Assembly: GCF_014650915.1 (NCBI RefSeq)
Contig: NZ_BMVW01000008.1
Span: 49,845 to 113,844 of the forward strand
Direction of reading: 5' to 3'
Length of the DNA: 64,000 bases
From: Streptomyces poonensis
GTDB taxonomy: Bacteria; Actinomycetota; Actinomycetes; Streptomycetales; Streptomycetaceae
Part shown: piece by piece, positions 8,612-16,141 of the stretch
Numbering within the stretch: the first letter of the stretch is position 1
How the letters are laid out: each line of letters starts with the position of its first letter
The notes under the pieces: generated by a model
What the model was told of the DNA's origin: nothing
The model's input: only the letters and a program-made list of their open reading frames with translations
Database searches by the model: none
Translations under genes and position numbers: made by a program

Positions 8612-9471
8612 GCACGCTCGCCGAGTCGCACGAGGTGGCCTCCGGCTACCGGGCGGGCCGCACCCTGCCGGTGCGCGTCGAACTCGTACGGCAGCTGAAG
8701 CGGCGGCGCACGCTCGTCATGTTCGGGATCCTGGCCGCGCTGCCGGTCGTCCTCCTCGTCGCCTTCCAGGTCGGGGGCGAACCCGGCCAGGGCAACAACC
8801 GCATGAACCTCATGGACACGGCCACGGCGTCGGGGGCGAACTTCGCGGCGGTGAACCTGTTCGCCTCCGCGGGCTTCCTCCTCGTCATCCCCGTCGCGCT
8901 GTTCTGCGGGGACACGGTCGCCTCCGAGGCGAACTGGTCGTCGCTGCGCTATCTGCTCGCGGCGCCCGTGCCCCGCGCCCGCCTGCTGTGGTCCAAGCTC
9001 GTCGTCGCGCTCGGCCTCAGCCTGGCCGCGCTCGTGCTGCTGCCGGTCGTCGCCCTGGCCGTCGGCACCGCGGCGTACGGCTGGGGCCCGCTGCAACTCC
9101 CCGTCGGCGGCACGCTGCCCACCGGCACGGCCGCGCAGCGCCTCGTGATCGTCGTGGCGTACATCTTCGTGTCCCAGCTGGTCACCGCGGGCCTCGCGTT
9201 CTGGCTCTCCACCAAGACGGACGCACCGCTGGGCGCGGTCGGCGGCGCGGTGGGCCTGACCATCATCGGAAACGTCCTCGACGAGGTGACAGCCCTCGGC
9301 GACTGGCGCGACTTCGTTCCCGCGCACTGGCAGTACGCCTGGACCGACGCCGTCCAGCCGCAACTGGAATGGGACGGGATGATCCAGGGCGCGGCCGTCT
9401 CCACGACGTACGCGCTGGTGCTGTTCGCCCTGGCCTTCCGTCATTTCGCCGGCAAGGACGTCGTGTCCTAG
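8608..9471 (+). CDS. ABC transporter permease (ABC-2 type)
   Basis: A 287-residue integral membrane protein with about six hydrophobic segments, including TLVMFGILAALPVVLLVAF, a stretch near 90-110 and FVSQLVTAGLAFWLS. SLRYLLAAPVPRARLLWSK is the cytoplasmic loop typical of ABC-2 permeases. Its start overlaps the stop of the hydrolase-ATPase fusion by four bases, with GGAGG upstream, so the two are translationally coupled and presumably form one exporter. The substrate is unknown. A hydrophobic start context after a charged N terminus shows that it is not secreted. Confidence 0.87.
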   Translation: MSTLAESHEVASGYRAGRTLPVRVELVRQLKRRRTLVMFGILAALPVVLLVAFQVGGEPGQGNNRMNLMDTATASGANFAAVNLFASAGFLLVIPVALFCGDTVASEANWSSLRYLLAAPVPRARLLWSKLVVALGLSLAALVLLPVVALAVGTAAYGWGPLQLPVGGTLPTGTAAQRLVIVVAYIFVSQLVTAGLAFWLSTKTDAPLGAVGGAVGLTIIGNVLDEVTALGDWRDFVPAHWQYAWTDAVQPQLEWDGMIQGAAVSTTYALVLFALAFRHFAGKDVVS

Positions 9472-9519
9472 GGCGATGGACGGACGGGGGAGCATCGCCC
9501 ACCCCATTGAATTTTTCTT

Positions 9520-9533
9520 ACTTACCGGTAAGT
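9520..9533. promoter_or_regulatory. Perfect palindrome ACTTACCGGTAAGT upstream of acyl-CoA ligase
   Basis: A 14-bp perfect palindrome lies in an AT-rich stretch about 80 bases before the acyl-CoA ligase start. TTGAC overlaps its right edge. Palindromes of the form TTACnnGTAA are bound by many TetR-family regulators of fatty-acid genes, so this is a likely operator for the ligase gene. No TetR gene is adjacent. Confidence 0.6.
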
Positions 9534-9611
9534 TGACTCCCGCGTAAGCACAGTGAAGCGCAGCCGAGCACCTACGGCAGCACGCCAGCAGAGCCGCGAC
9601 CGGGAGCCGTC

Positions 9612-11666
9612 ATGGGCGTACGCAAGGATCTGAAGCAGGCGAGACAGCGTGGTGACCTGGCGGACCGCGTCGACGTCGAGGTCGTCAGGGACCCGCACGG
9701 CACCGTCCGCGAGGCCCGCACCCCGGCCCTCGCCCCGGCACCGGCGGCCGGCAGCATCGCCGACCTGCCCTTCACCAACGCGGCCGAAGCCCCCGCCGCC
9801 GTGGTCCTGCGCCGCCACCGGGGCGGCGCCTGGCAGCCCGTCACGGCGGCCGCCTTCGCCCGCGAGGTCACCGACACCGCCAAGGGCCTGATCGCGGCCG
9901 GCCTGGAACCGGGCGGCCGCGTCGCGGTGATGTCCCGCACCCGTTACGAGTGGGCCCTGCTCGACTTCGCCGTCTGGGCGGCGGGCGGCGAGACCGTCCC
10001 CGTGTACCCGACGTCCTCACCCGGGCAGATCGAATGGATCGTCCGGGACTCGGGGGCCCGCTTCGTGTTCGCGGAGACCCCGCAGAACGCGGCGGCCGTC
10101 CGCACCGGGACGGCCGGGCACGCCGAACCGCCGCGCGTCTGGCAGCTGGACGGCGGGGACGGCGAAGACGGCGGGGACGGCGAAGACGGCGGGGACGGCG
10201 AAGACGGCGGGGACGGCGAAGACGGCGGGAACGGTGAGGGCGGCGGGGACGGTGAGGACGGTGGGAGCGGCGGCAAGGGAGCCGACGGCGACGCGCTGTC
10301 CGCGCTCGCCGCCCTGGGCCGGGACGTCCCGGACGAGGAGGTCGCCAAGCGCCGCGGTGCCCTCACCCCCGACTCCGTCGCGACCGTCTGCTACACCTCC
10401 GGCACCACCGGCCGGCCGAAGGGCTGTGTGCTCACCCACGCCAACCTGCACGCGGAGGCCGCCAACACGGTAGAGCTCCTCCACCCCGTGTTCCAGGAGG
10501 TCACCGGCCAGGCCGCCTCGACCCTGCTCTTCCTGCCGCTCGCGCACATCCTCGGCCGGACGATCCAGATAGCCTGCCTGATGGCCCGCATCGAGCTGGG
10601 CCACTGGCCGAGCATCAAACCGGCCGAACTGCGGCCCGCGCTCAAGGAGTTCCGGCCCACCTTCCTCGTCGGCGTTCCGTACCTCTTCGAGAAGATCCAC
10701 GCCACCGGCCGCGCCACCGCCGAGCGCCTCGGCCGCGGTGCCTCCTTCGACCGCGCGCACCGGATCGCGGTCCGCTTCGGGCACGCCCATCTGGAGCGGT
10801 TCCTGGGCCGGGGCAAGGGCCCGGGCGCCCGGCTGTACGCCGCGTGGGCCCTGTACGACCTGCTGGTCTACCGCCGGGTCCGCAAGGAGCTCGGCGGCCG
10901 CACCCGCTACGCGATCAGCGGCGGCTCCCCGCTCGACCGCGACCTCAACCTCTTCTTCTACGCGGCCGGAATCATGATCTACGAGGGGTACGGCCTCACG
11001 GAGACCACCGCGGCCGCCACCGTCGTCCCGCCCCTGGGTCCCCGCCCGGGCACCGTCGGCCGGCCTGTGCCGGGCACCGCGGTCCGTATCGCCGACGACG
11101 GTGAGGTGCTGGTCAAGGGAGGCATCGTCTTCGGCGCCTACTGGAACGACCCGCGGGCCACGGACGCCGCCCTCACCGACGGCTGGTTCGCCACCGGAGA
11201 CCTGGGCTCCCTCGACGAGGACGGCTACCTCACCATCACCGGCCGCAAGAAGGACATCCTCGTCACCTCGGGCGGCAAGAACGTTTCGCCGGCCGTCCTG
11301 GAGGACCGGCTGCGAAGCCGCCCGCCCGTGGGCCAGTGCGTCGTCGTCGGCGACAACCGCCCCTACGTCGCCGCCCTGATCACCCTCGACCCGGAGGACG
11401 TCGCCCACTGGCTGCACGTACGCGGCCTGCCCGCCGGTACGCCGCTCGCGGAGCTGGTGAACGACGACCGCCTGCGGGCCGACGTCCAGAAGGCCGTGGA
11501 CTTCGCCAACGAGGTGGTCTCCCGCGCCGAGTCCATCCGTGCGTTCCGCCTGGTGGAGGGCGAGTTCACGGAGGAGAACGGGCTTCTCACACCGTCCCTG
11601 AAGGTCAAGCGACAGGCGGTGGCGGAGGCGTACGCGGCCGAGATCGAGGCACTGTACGGGGGCTGA
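9612..11666 (+). CDS. Long-chain fatty-acid--CoA ligase (FadD/AMP-binding)
   Basis: A 684-residue ANL-superfamily enzyme that activates long-chain fatty acids to acyl-CoA through an acyl-adenylate. The AMP-binding P-loop YTSGTTGRPKG is at 261-271, YGLTET occurs later and the C-terminal TGDLGSLDEDGYLTITGRKKD hinge is present in pieces: GDLGSLDEDG then TGRKKD. The Streptomyces long form with MGVRKDLKQAR at the start is recognisable. Residues about 181-224 are an acidic glycine insert (GGDGED repeated) absent from typical relatives and encoded by an 18-bp tandem repeat. The ATG at 9612 follows GGGAG. Preceded by a TetR-like palindrome and followed by a strong hairpin, so probably monocistronic. 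Confidence 0.9.
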   Translation: MGVRKDLKQARQRGDLADRVDVEVVRDPHGTVREARTPALAPAPAAGSIADLPFTNAAEAPAAVVLRRHRGGAWQPVTAAAFAREVTDTAKGLIAAGLEPGGRVAVMSRTRYEWALLDFAVWAAGGETVPVYPTSSPGQIEWIVRDSGARFVFAETPQNAAAVRTGTAGHAEPPRVWQLDGGDGEDGGDGEDGGDGEDGGDGEDGGNGEGGGDGEDGGSGGKGADGDALSALAALGRDVPDEEVAKRRGALTPDSVATVCYTSGTTGRPKGCVLTHANLHAEAANTVELLHPVFQEVTGQAASTLLFLPLAHILGRTIQIACLMARIELGHWPSIKPAELRPALKEFRPTFLVGVPYLFEKIHATGRATAERLGRGASFDRAHRIAVRFGHAHLERFLGRGKGPGARLYAAWALYDLLVYRRVRKELGGRTRYAISGGSPLDRDLNLFFYAAGIMIYEGYGLTETTAAATVVPPLGPRPGTVGRPVPGTAVRIADDGEVLVKGGIVFGAYWNDPRATDAALTDGWFATGDLGSLDEDGYLTITGRKKDILVTSGGKNVSPAVLEDRLRSRPPVGQCVVVGDNRPYVAALITLDPEDVAHWLHVRGLPAGTPLAELVNDDRLRADVQKAVDFANEVVSRAESIRAFRLVEGEFTEENGLLTPSLKVKRQAVAEAYAAEIEALYGG
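10152..10259 (+). repeat. 18-bp in-frame tandem repeat inside acyl-CoA ligase
   Basis: Four perfect copies of GGCGGGGACGGCGAAGAC are followed by two degenerate copies. Each encodes Gly-Gly-Asp-Gly-Glu-Asp. The tract lies between the N-terminal domain and the AMP-binding motif, at a surface loop, so copy number could vary without breaking the reading frame. Confidence 0.9.
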
Positions 11667-11699
11667 GCACCGGGCCGGTCCTGACGTGCCGGGCACGGC

Positions 11700-11734
11700 G
11701 GAGCGGGCCGCCGGGTGACCGGGCGGCCCGCTCC
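11700..11734. terminator. Convergent terminator between acyl-CoA ligase and rodlin
   Basis: A perfect 13-bp stem (GGAGCGGGCCGCC and complement) with a 9-base loop sits in the 90-base gap between two convergent genes and can end both. Confidence 0.8.
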
Positions 11735-11756
11735 GTCATGTGCCGGTATGCCTGGA

Positions 11757-12134
11757 TCAGTGGTTGTTCTCGGCCTCGTAGGCGAGGATGCCCAGGTCGC
11801 TCAAGGCATTCGACAGCGCGCCGTCGCGGTGCGCCGACGTGGAGTTCTCGGTGCACGACATGTCGTCGTCGCTGGCGAGGAGCGGGAGATCCTGGAGCAC
11901 ACCCACGTCCGTGACCGCGATGCACGGCTTGTTGAACGAGCCCTGAATAAGCGCGATCTGTGGACTCATGTTGCCGTACGTGCTGGAGTTGCCGAAAGCC
12001 TGCATCGCGGCGTTGCCGCTCCCGCTGGCCGGTCCCATGTCGTAGTCGACCGCCATCGCCTGCGGAGCCGCGGCGGCAGAGGCCCCTACGACGGAGGCGG
12101 CCAGGGCCGCCGTGGCCATAACCTTCTTGATCAT
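11757..12134 (-). CDS. rdlB: Rodlin protein (RdlB-like)
   Basis: A 125-residue secreted rodlin. A Sec signal peptide (lysines at 3-4, then alanine-rich core ending near PQAMA at about 24-28) precedes a mature protein of about 97 residues with the rodlin marks GPASGSGNA, MSPQIALIQGSFNKPC and DDDMSCTENSTSAHRDGALS. Two cysteines are conserved with the divergent paralogue. Rodlins assemble with chaplins into the rodlet layer of aerial hyphae and spores. It is about 60% similar by eye to the rodlin on the other side of a 245-base divergent promoter. The letter B follows its position distal to the chaplins, as in S. coelicolor; this naming is inference. Confidence 0.88.
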   Translation of the reverse strand: MIKKVMATAALAASVVGASAAAAPQAMAVDYDMGPASGSGNAAMQAFGNSSTYGNMSPQIALIQGSFNKPCIAVTDVGVLQDLPLLASDDDMSCTENSTSAHRDGALSNALSDLGILAYEAENNH

Positions 12135-12379
12135 CGACCAGTCCTTTCTGAAAGAAACCCCGTCACCGGATCGCTCTGATCAACTGAACGGGGGCAACCT
12201 AGTTTCTTCCGTTCACCCGGTTGGCCGATGGAGCAATTCTTCCCCGTCGGTCGGGAACGGCCATTCCCACGCGTTCCCGGTGTGGTGCGGGCCGATTGGG
12301 TGAACCCCCGCAACCAATCATGAAGCGCCGGGTTGATGAGGCCGTAGGACATGCGTCGCTACGAGGAAAGGAACGCGAA
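12135..12379. promoter_or_regulatory. Divergent rodlin promoter region
   Basis: The 245 bases between the two rodlin starts are less GC-rich than the flanks (for example around 12185-12245) and must contain both promoters. GAGGAAAGG at 12362-12370 is the ribosome binding site of the plus-strand rodlin. I could not fix -10/-35 boxes; developmental sigma-factor promoters are expected for rodlins. Confidence 0.5.
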
Positions 12380-12757
12380 GTGCTCAAGAAGGCAATGGTC
12401 GCCGCAGCGGCCGCCGCTTCTGTCATCGGTATGTCGGTGGCGGCGGCCCCCCAGGCGCTTGCCATCAGCGACGACTCCGGCCCGGCATCGGCCAGCGGCA
12501 ACGGCGCCGCGACGTCGTTCGGCAACTCGGTGACCAAGGGCGAGATGAGTCCTCAGCTGTCGCTGATCCAGGGAACGCTGAACAAGCCGTGCGTGGGTCT
12601 GCAGGACATCGGCGTCCTCATCCAGGACATCCCGATCATCTCCACCGACGACGACATGCAGTGCACCGAGAACACCACGTCGGCGCACCGCGACGCTGCA
12701 CTGTCGGAGGTCCTGGCGGACCTGGACATCCTGTCGTCGAGCCACGAGAACGACTGA
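12380..12757 (+). CDS. rdlA: Rodlin protein (RdlA-like)
   Basis: A 125-residue rodlin with a GTG start at 12380, eight to ten bases after GAGGAAAGG. The signal peptide runs to about PQALA (residues 24-28). The mature part shows the rodlin motifs SGPASASGNG, MSPQLSLIQGTLNKPC and DDDMQCTENTTSAHRDAALS. It differs from its divergent paralogue mainly in the middle (LIQDIPIIST) and at the C terminus. Together with the chaplins just downstream it would form the hydrophobic rodlet sheath during aerial growth. Position beside the chaplins matches rdlA of S. coelicolor, which is why that letter is used. Confidence 0.88.
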   Translation: MLKKAMVAAAAAASVIGMSVAAAPQALAISDDSGPASASGNGAATSFGNSVTKGEMSPQLSLIQGTLNKPCVGLQDIGVLIQDIPIISTDDDMQCTENTTSAHRDAALSEVLADLDILSSSHEND

Positions 12758-13102
12758 GAGGCGCCGGAGCGGTCCGGGCGGTCCGTCGTTGTCGTGCGGC
12801 CCGCCCGGGCTCTTCCGTAGTGGTGCCCGGTCGTGCGGCCGGCACCTCGAAACAGTGGCGCTGTCGCGCACCGGCTCGGTGCTCCCGAGGTGAGCGAGGG
12901 AAACCGCGCTCACCTCGGGGCGACGCGTCGATCGAGTGTGGTACGCGGCATTCGAGTGAATCGCCCCGCGTCACACGTTCCGTAGTTTCTTGATTTGTCT
13001 ATTCCTCGTTTACAGGCTGCAGGTCATGGTGCGAGTTATCCAGCTGGGCTCGCTCGGTTCGGCCGTCATCGAGGCATGACCGCTAAGAAGGGAAAAGACG
13101 AG
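12758..13102. other. Rodlin-chaplin intergenic region
   Basis: 345 bases with an imperfect GC-rich hairpin just after the rodlin stop (about 12768-12815), a second perfect hairpin at 12884-12919, and then an AT-richer stretch (about 12975-13050) that should be the promoter of the short chaplin. No open frame of merit. Confidence 0.55.
12884..12919. terminator. Perfect 13-bp hairpin downstream of rodlin
   Basis: CCCGAGGTGAGCG pairs perfectly with CGCTCACCTCGGG across a 10-base loop. It lies 127 bases after the rodlin stop and before the chaplin promoter, so it probably ends rodlin transcripts or insulates the next gene. Confidence 0.65.
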
Positions 13103-13333
13103 ATGCTCAGGAAGAGCGTTACTGTCGCCGCCGGTGCGATCATGGCCATGGGCGTGGCCGCCCCGGCCGTCGCGGACGCGGGCACCCAGGGTGTCGCCAC
13201 CGAATCCCCCGGTGTCGTCTCCGGCAACGTCGTCGAGGTTCCCGTGCATGTTCCCGTCAACCTGTGCGGCAACACCATCGACATCATCGGGCTGCTCAAT
13301 CCCGCGTTCGGCAACAAGTGCGTCAACGACTGA
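13103..13333 (+). CDS. chpD: Short chaplin (ChpD-like)
   Basis: A 76-residue short chaplin. A Sec signal peptide ends near VAD-AGTQG; the mature chaplin domain of about 50 residues contains SPGVVSGNVVEVPVHVPVN, then LCGNTIDIIGLLNPAFGN and a final KCVND, with the two cysteines that form the intramolecular disulfide in ChpD-H. Chaplins are surface-active amyloid proteins that coat emerging aerial hyphae. ATG 13103 follows GAAGGGAAAAG. Located between a rodlin and a longer wall-anchored chaplin protein, as chpD is in S. coelicolor; the symbol relies on that synteny. Confidence 0.88.
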   Translation: MLRKSVTVAAGAIMAMGVAAPAVADAGTQGVATESPGVVSGNVVEVPVHVPVNLCGNTIDIIGLLNPAFGNKCVND

Positions 13334-13363
13334 TGTAGCGCAGCAGCCGACCGGCTGTGTCAT

Positions 13364-13403
13364 GGCCGGCCTTGGACCCTCAGCACGGGTCCCGAGGCCG
13401 GCC
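13364..13403. terminator. Terminator/attenuator between the two chaplins
   Basis: GGCCGGCCTTGGACCC pairs with GGGTCCCGAGGCCGGCC with one mismatch or bulge and is followed by TTTCCC. It sits between the short chaplin and the long chaplin gene, only 43 bases before the latter starts, so read-through may set their ratio. Confidence 0.7.
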
Positions 13404-13446
13404 TTTCCCGCTTCCTCCCACTTCTTCGACCAGGAAGACCACAAGA

Positions 13447-14391
13447 GTGCGACAGACCCTCAACAAGGGAGTGGTCGCGGCGGCGGCCGCGACGAGCATC
13501 CTGTCCCTGTACGGCAGCCCGGCTGCCGCGGACTCGGGCGCCAACGGGATTGCCGAGGGCTCACCCGGCGTTCTCACCGGCAACACCGCGCAGCTGCCGG
13601 TGGACCTCCCGGTGAACGCGTGCGGCAACACCGTCGATGTCATCGCGCTGCTGAACCCGGCGTTCGGCAGTAAGTGCGTCAATGGGGTGGCGGACCATGC
13701 GGCGCACCACGGGCCGGGCCGCACGAAGGGGCGTGAAGCACCGCCGGGGGAGCAGGACGAGAAGCCTCCGAAGAAGCACGGCACAACCTCGAAGGATCAC
13801 GAGAGGGACTCGAAGGACCACGAAAGGGACTCGAAGGACCACGAGGCGCCGCCGAAGGAGCACGGGACCCCGTCGGACGGACACGACGGGAAATCTCCGA
13901 ACAGTGAGGCTGCTCAGCCGCCCGGTCCCGGACATGACGAGTCGCCGAGGAAGGACGGGGACGCCCCGCCGAGGGATCCGAGGGATCCGAGGGATCCGAG
14001 GGATCCGGGGAAGCCGAGGGATCCGAGGGATCACGGGGATGCGCCGGGTGGTTACGGTCACGACGAGACGCCCGGCGATGATGACCGGACGCCTGGCGGG
14101 GACGCTGACGCCCCGCCCCATGACCCGCCCCATGACCCGCCCCGCGACCCGTCGGACGAAGACTCCCGCACCCCGCCGCCGGGCGAGCCGCCCCACGACC
14201 CGCCGGCGTCCTCGCCGGCGCCGCCTCCGGGCGCCACGCCGGAAACCCTGCCAGGAACCGCGTCCGATCTGCCGCCGACCCTGGCGGAGACCGGCGGTGA
14301 GGGGCTGTTCGCGGCCTCGGCCGTCAGTGCCGCGCTGATCGCGGGCGGAGCCCTTCTGTACCGACGGAGCCGGGCCGTCTCCGGCCGGTGA
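13447..14391 (+). CDS. Wall-anchored long protein with a single chaplin domain
   Basis: A 314-residue secreted protein with a GTG start at 13447 after AGGAAG. A signal peptide (to about AAA-DSG, residue 28) precedes one chaplin domain (about 29-78) ending in the two-cysteine hairpin ACGNTVDVIALLNPAFGSKC. A low-complexity stalk of about 200 residues follows, with KDHERDS repeats, tandem RDP units and PPHDPPHD repeats. The C terminus is a sortase signal: LAETG at 279-283, a hydrophobic helix and the basic tail YRRSR. Classical long chaplins ChpA-C have two chaplin domains; this one has only one plus a long charged stalk. It occupies the chpA position by synteny. It would be linked to peptidoglycan by a class E sortase and display its chaplin domain outward. 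Confidence 0.85.
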   Translation: MRQTLNKGVVAAAAATSILSLYGSPAAADSGANGIAEGSPGVLTGNTAQLPVDLPVNACGNTVDVIALLNPAFGSKCVNGVADHAAHHGPGRTKGREAPPGEQDEKPPKKHGTTSKDHERDSKDHERDSKDHEAPPKEHGTPSDGHDGKSPNSEAAQPPGPGHDESPRKDGDAPPRDPRDPRDPRDPGKPRDPRDHGDAPGGYGHDETPGDDDRTPGGDADAPPHDPPHDPPRDPSDEDSRTPPPGEPPHDPPASSPAPPPGATPETLPGTASDLPPTLAETGGEGLFAASAVSAALIAGGALLYRRSRAVSGR

Positions 14392-14397
14392 CCTTCC

Positions 14398-14428
14398 GGG
14401 TGCCGGACGACCCCCGCGTCCGGCACCC
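14398..14428. terminator. Terminator after the long chaplin
   Basis: A perfect 12-bp stem (GGGTGCCGGACG and complement) with a 7-base loop starts six bases after the chaplin stop codon. Confidence 0.78.
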
Positions 14429-14640
14429 GGTGAACTCACACGACCACCACCAGCGGGTCGCTGCGTCAGCAGCGGCCCGCTTCTCCGTTGCCGGACGTCG
14501 GTGGATGCCGCCGGGCAGGCCGCCGCCCATCCGTGATCACCCACGCGGGCGATCGGACCACCCGAAGGCCGGAGTTCCGGTTGGTGGGTGAGCGCTTCAT
14601 ATGACTGGGTGTCGGTACGGGACGTCGAAGAGGAGCACTC

Positions 14641-16104
14641 ATGGCCCCACAGCAGCAGCGGCCCCAAAAGGCACGACAGGCGTACATCGCGGCCTGCGTC
14701 GTCGCGTCGCTCGCCCTCGCCACGGGACCCGGATACGCCGTGGGGTCCGCGGCATCGCAGGTGGACGGCCCTGCGGCTCCGTCACCGGGCCTCGCGGCAC
14801 CGGCCCCGGCACCGACCGCGCCCATGGCCCCGTCCCCGCCCACAGCGCCGTCCGCTCCGACCGCACCCATGGTGTCGGCAGCCCCCGCCCGGCCCGTGGC
14901 GCCGACCCCGCCGCCGGCCCCCTCCCCGCCCGTGCCCCCGTCCCCGTCCCCGCCCCCCGTGTCTGTCATGCCGTCCGCGCCGTCGTACCCCGCCTCCCGG
15001 TTCCCGGCGTTCGGTGCCTACCTCGACTACGGCCCCCAGGGGGTGTCCCGGATCTCCGAGCTCGGCGCGTGGCTGGCCGGTGCCGAACCGAGCGTCGCGC
15101 ACACCTATCTGCCCGGCGACCGGTGGAGCAACATCGAGGGCCCGCCGGGCTTCCTCGACCCGTGGACCGAGTGGCGGCAGGAGCGCGACGACCGGATGTT
15201 CGTCCTCAACGTGCCGATGCTGGAGCGCAACGAGGAGGGCCTTTCCGACCACGAGGTCCGCGAACTGCTGCGGCGCGGCGCCGCCGGCGAGTTCGACCAC
15301 CACTTCCGCGAGCTCGCCGGGCGGCTGGTCGGCCTCGGGGCGCCCGACACCGTACTCGTGCTCGGCTGGGAGATGAACGGCACCACGTACACCCACCGCT
15401 GCGGACCGGACCCGGAGAACTGGAAGAAGTACTGGAACCGGATCGTCACCGCCATGCGGTCGGTGCCGGGCCAGGAGTTCAAGTTCGACTGGGCTCCGAG
15501 CCGCGGCCGGGACGCCGTTCCGTGGACCGAGTGCTACCCGGGGGACGACACGGTCGACATCATCGGCATGGACGCCTACGACCAGCCGCACGGGCTGCCC
15601 TTCGGGGAACAGGTCGAGGAGCCGTACGGGCTCCAGGCGCACGTGGACTTCGCGAAGGCCCACGGCAAGCCGGTCTCGTACCCGGAGTGGGGACTGTTCC
15701 GCAACGGGGACAACACGGAGTACATGAAGGGCATGCTCGCCTGGATGGACGAGCACAAGCCGCTGTACAACACCCTCACCGACTACTGCCCGCACGGAGT
15801 GTGGCAGTGCTCGGCGAACCCGAAGGCGTCCGAGATCTACTGGTCCACGCTCGCCGGCCGCACCGGCACCCCGCCGGAGCCGTCCCCTTCCTCGTCATCC
15901 CCGACGACTCCTGCCCCGATGACTCCTGCCCCGACGACTCCAGTCCCGACAACTCCTGCGGCGACTCCTGTCCCCGCGACGTCCGTCCCCACCACGCCGG
16001 TGCGCCAGGCGCAGTGCTCGCCACTGGAGATGGGCGACTGGATGGAGTACTGGCTCGGCGAGAAGCTCTGCCTGCGCTTCGACTGGTTGCCGCCCGCTCA
16101 GTGA
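14641..16104 (+). CDS. Secreted GH26-like glycoside hydrolase
   Basis: A 487-residue secreted protein. A signal sequence (about 10-36) is followed by a Pro/Ala/Ser linker to residue 115. The catalytic barrel spans about 120-390: it begins FGAYLDYGP and carries LGWEMNGTTY with the likely acid/base Glu244 and SYPEWGLF with the likely nucleophile Glu349, the arrangement of GH26 mannanase/glucanase-like enzymes. A second Thr/Pro linker leads to a short C-terminal Cys-containing module. ATG 14641 follows GAGGAG. It faces the exopolysaccharide operon across a convergent hairpin, so it may trim that polymer; this is inference. The substrate cannot be read. Confidence 0.8.
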   Translation: MAPQQQRPQKARQAYIAACVVASLALATGPGYAVGSAASQVDGPAAPSPGLAAPAPAPTAPMAPSPPTAPSAPTAPMVSAAPARPVAPTPPPAPSPPVPPSPSPPPVSVMPSAPSYPASRFPAFGAYLDYGPQGVSRISELGAWLAGAEPSVAHTYLPGDRWSNIEGPPGFLDPWTEWRQERDDRMFVLNVPMLERNEEGLSDHEVRELLRRGAAGEFDHHFRELAGRLVGLGAPDTVLVLGWEMNGTTYTHRCGPDPENWKKYWNRIVTAMRSVPGQEFKFDWAPSRGRDAVPWTECYPGDDTVDIIGMDAYDQPHGLPFGEQVEEPYGLQAHVDFAKAHGKPVSYPEWGLFRNGDNTEYMKGMLAWMDEHKPLYNTLTDYCPHGVWQCSANPKASEIYWSTLAGRTGTPPEPSPSSSSPTTPAPMTPAPTTPVPTTPAATPVPATSVPTTPVRQAQCSPLEMGDWMEYWLGEKLCLRFDWLPPAQ

Positions 16105-16108
16105 CGCG

Positions 16109-16131
16109 GGCCGAACGGGGGCCGTTCGGCC
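16109..16131. terminator. Convergent terminator, hydrolase versus EPS operon
   Basis: GGCCGAACGG, three G, then CCGTTCGGCC: a perfect 10-bp stem with a 3-base loop in the 37-base gap between convergent genes. Confidence 0.75.
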
Positions 16132-16141
16132 GCGGCCGGTG

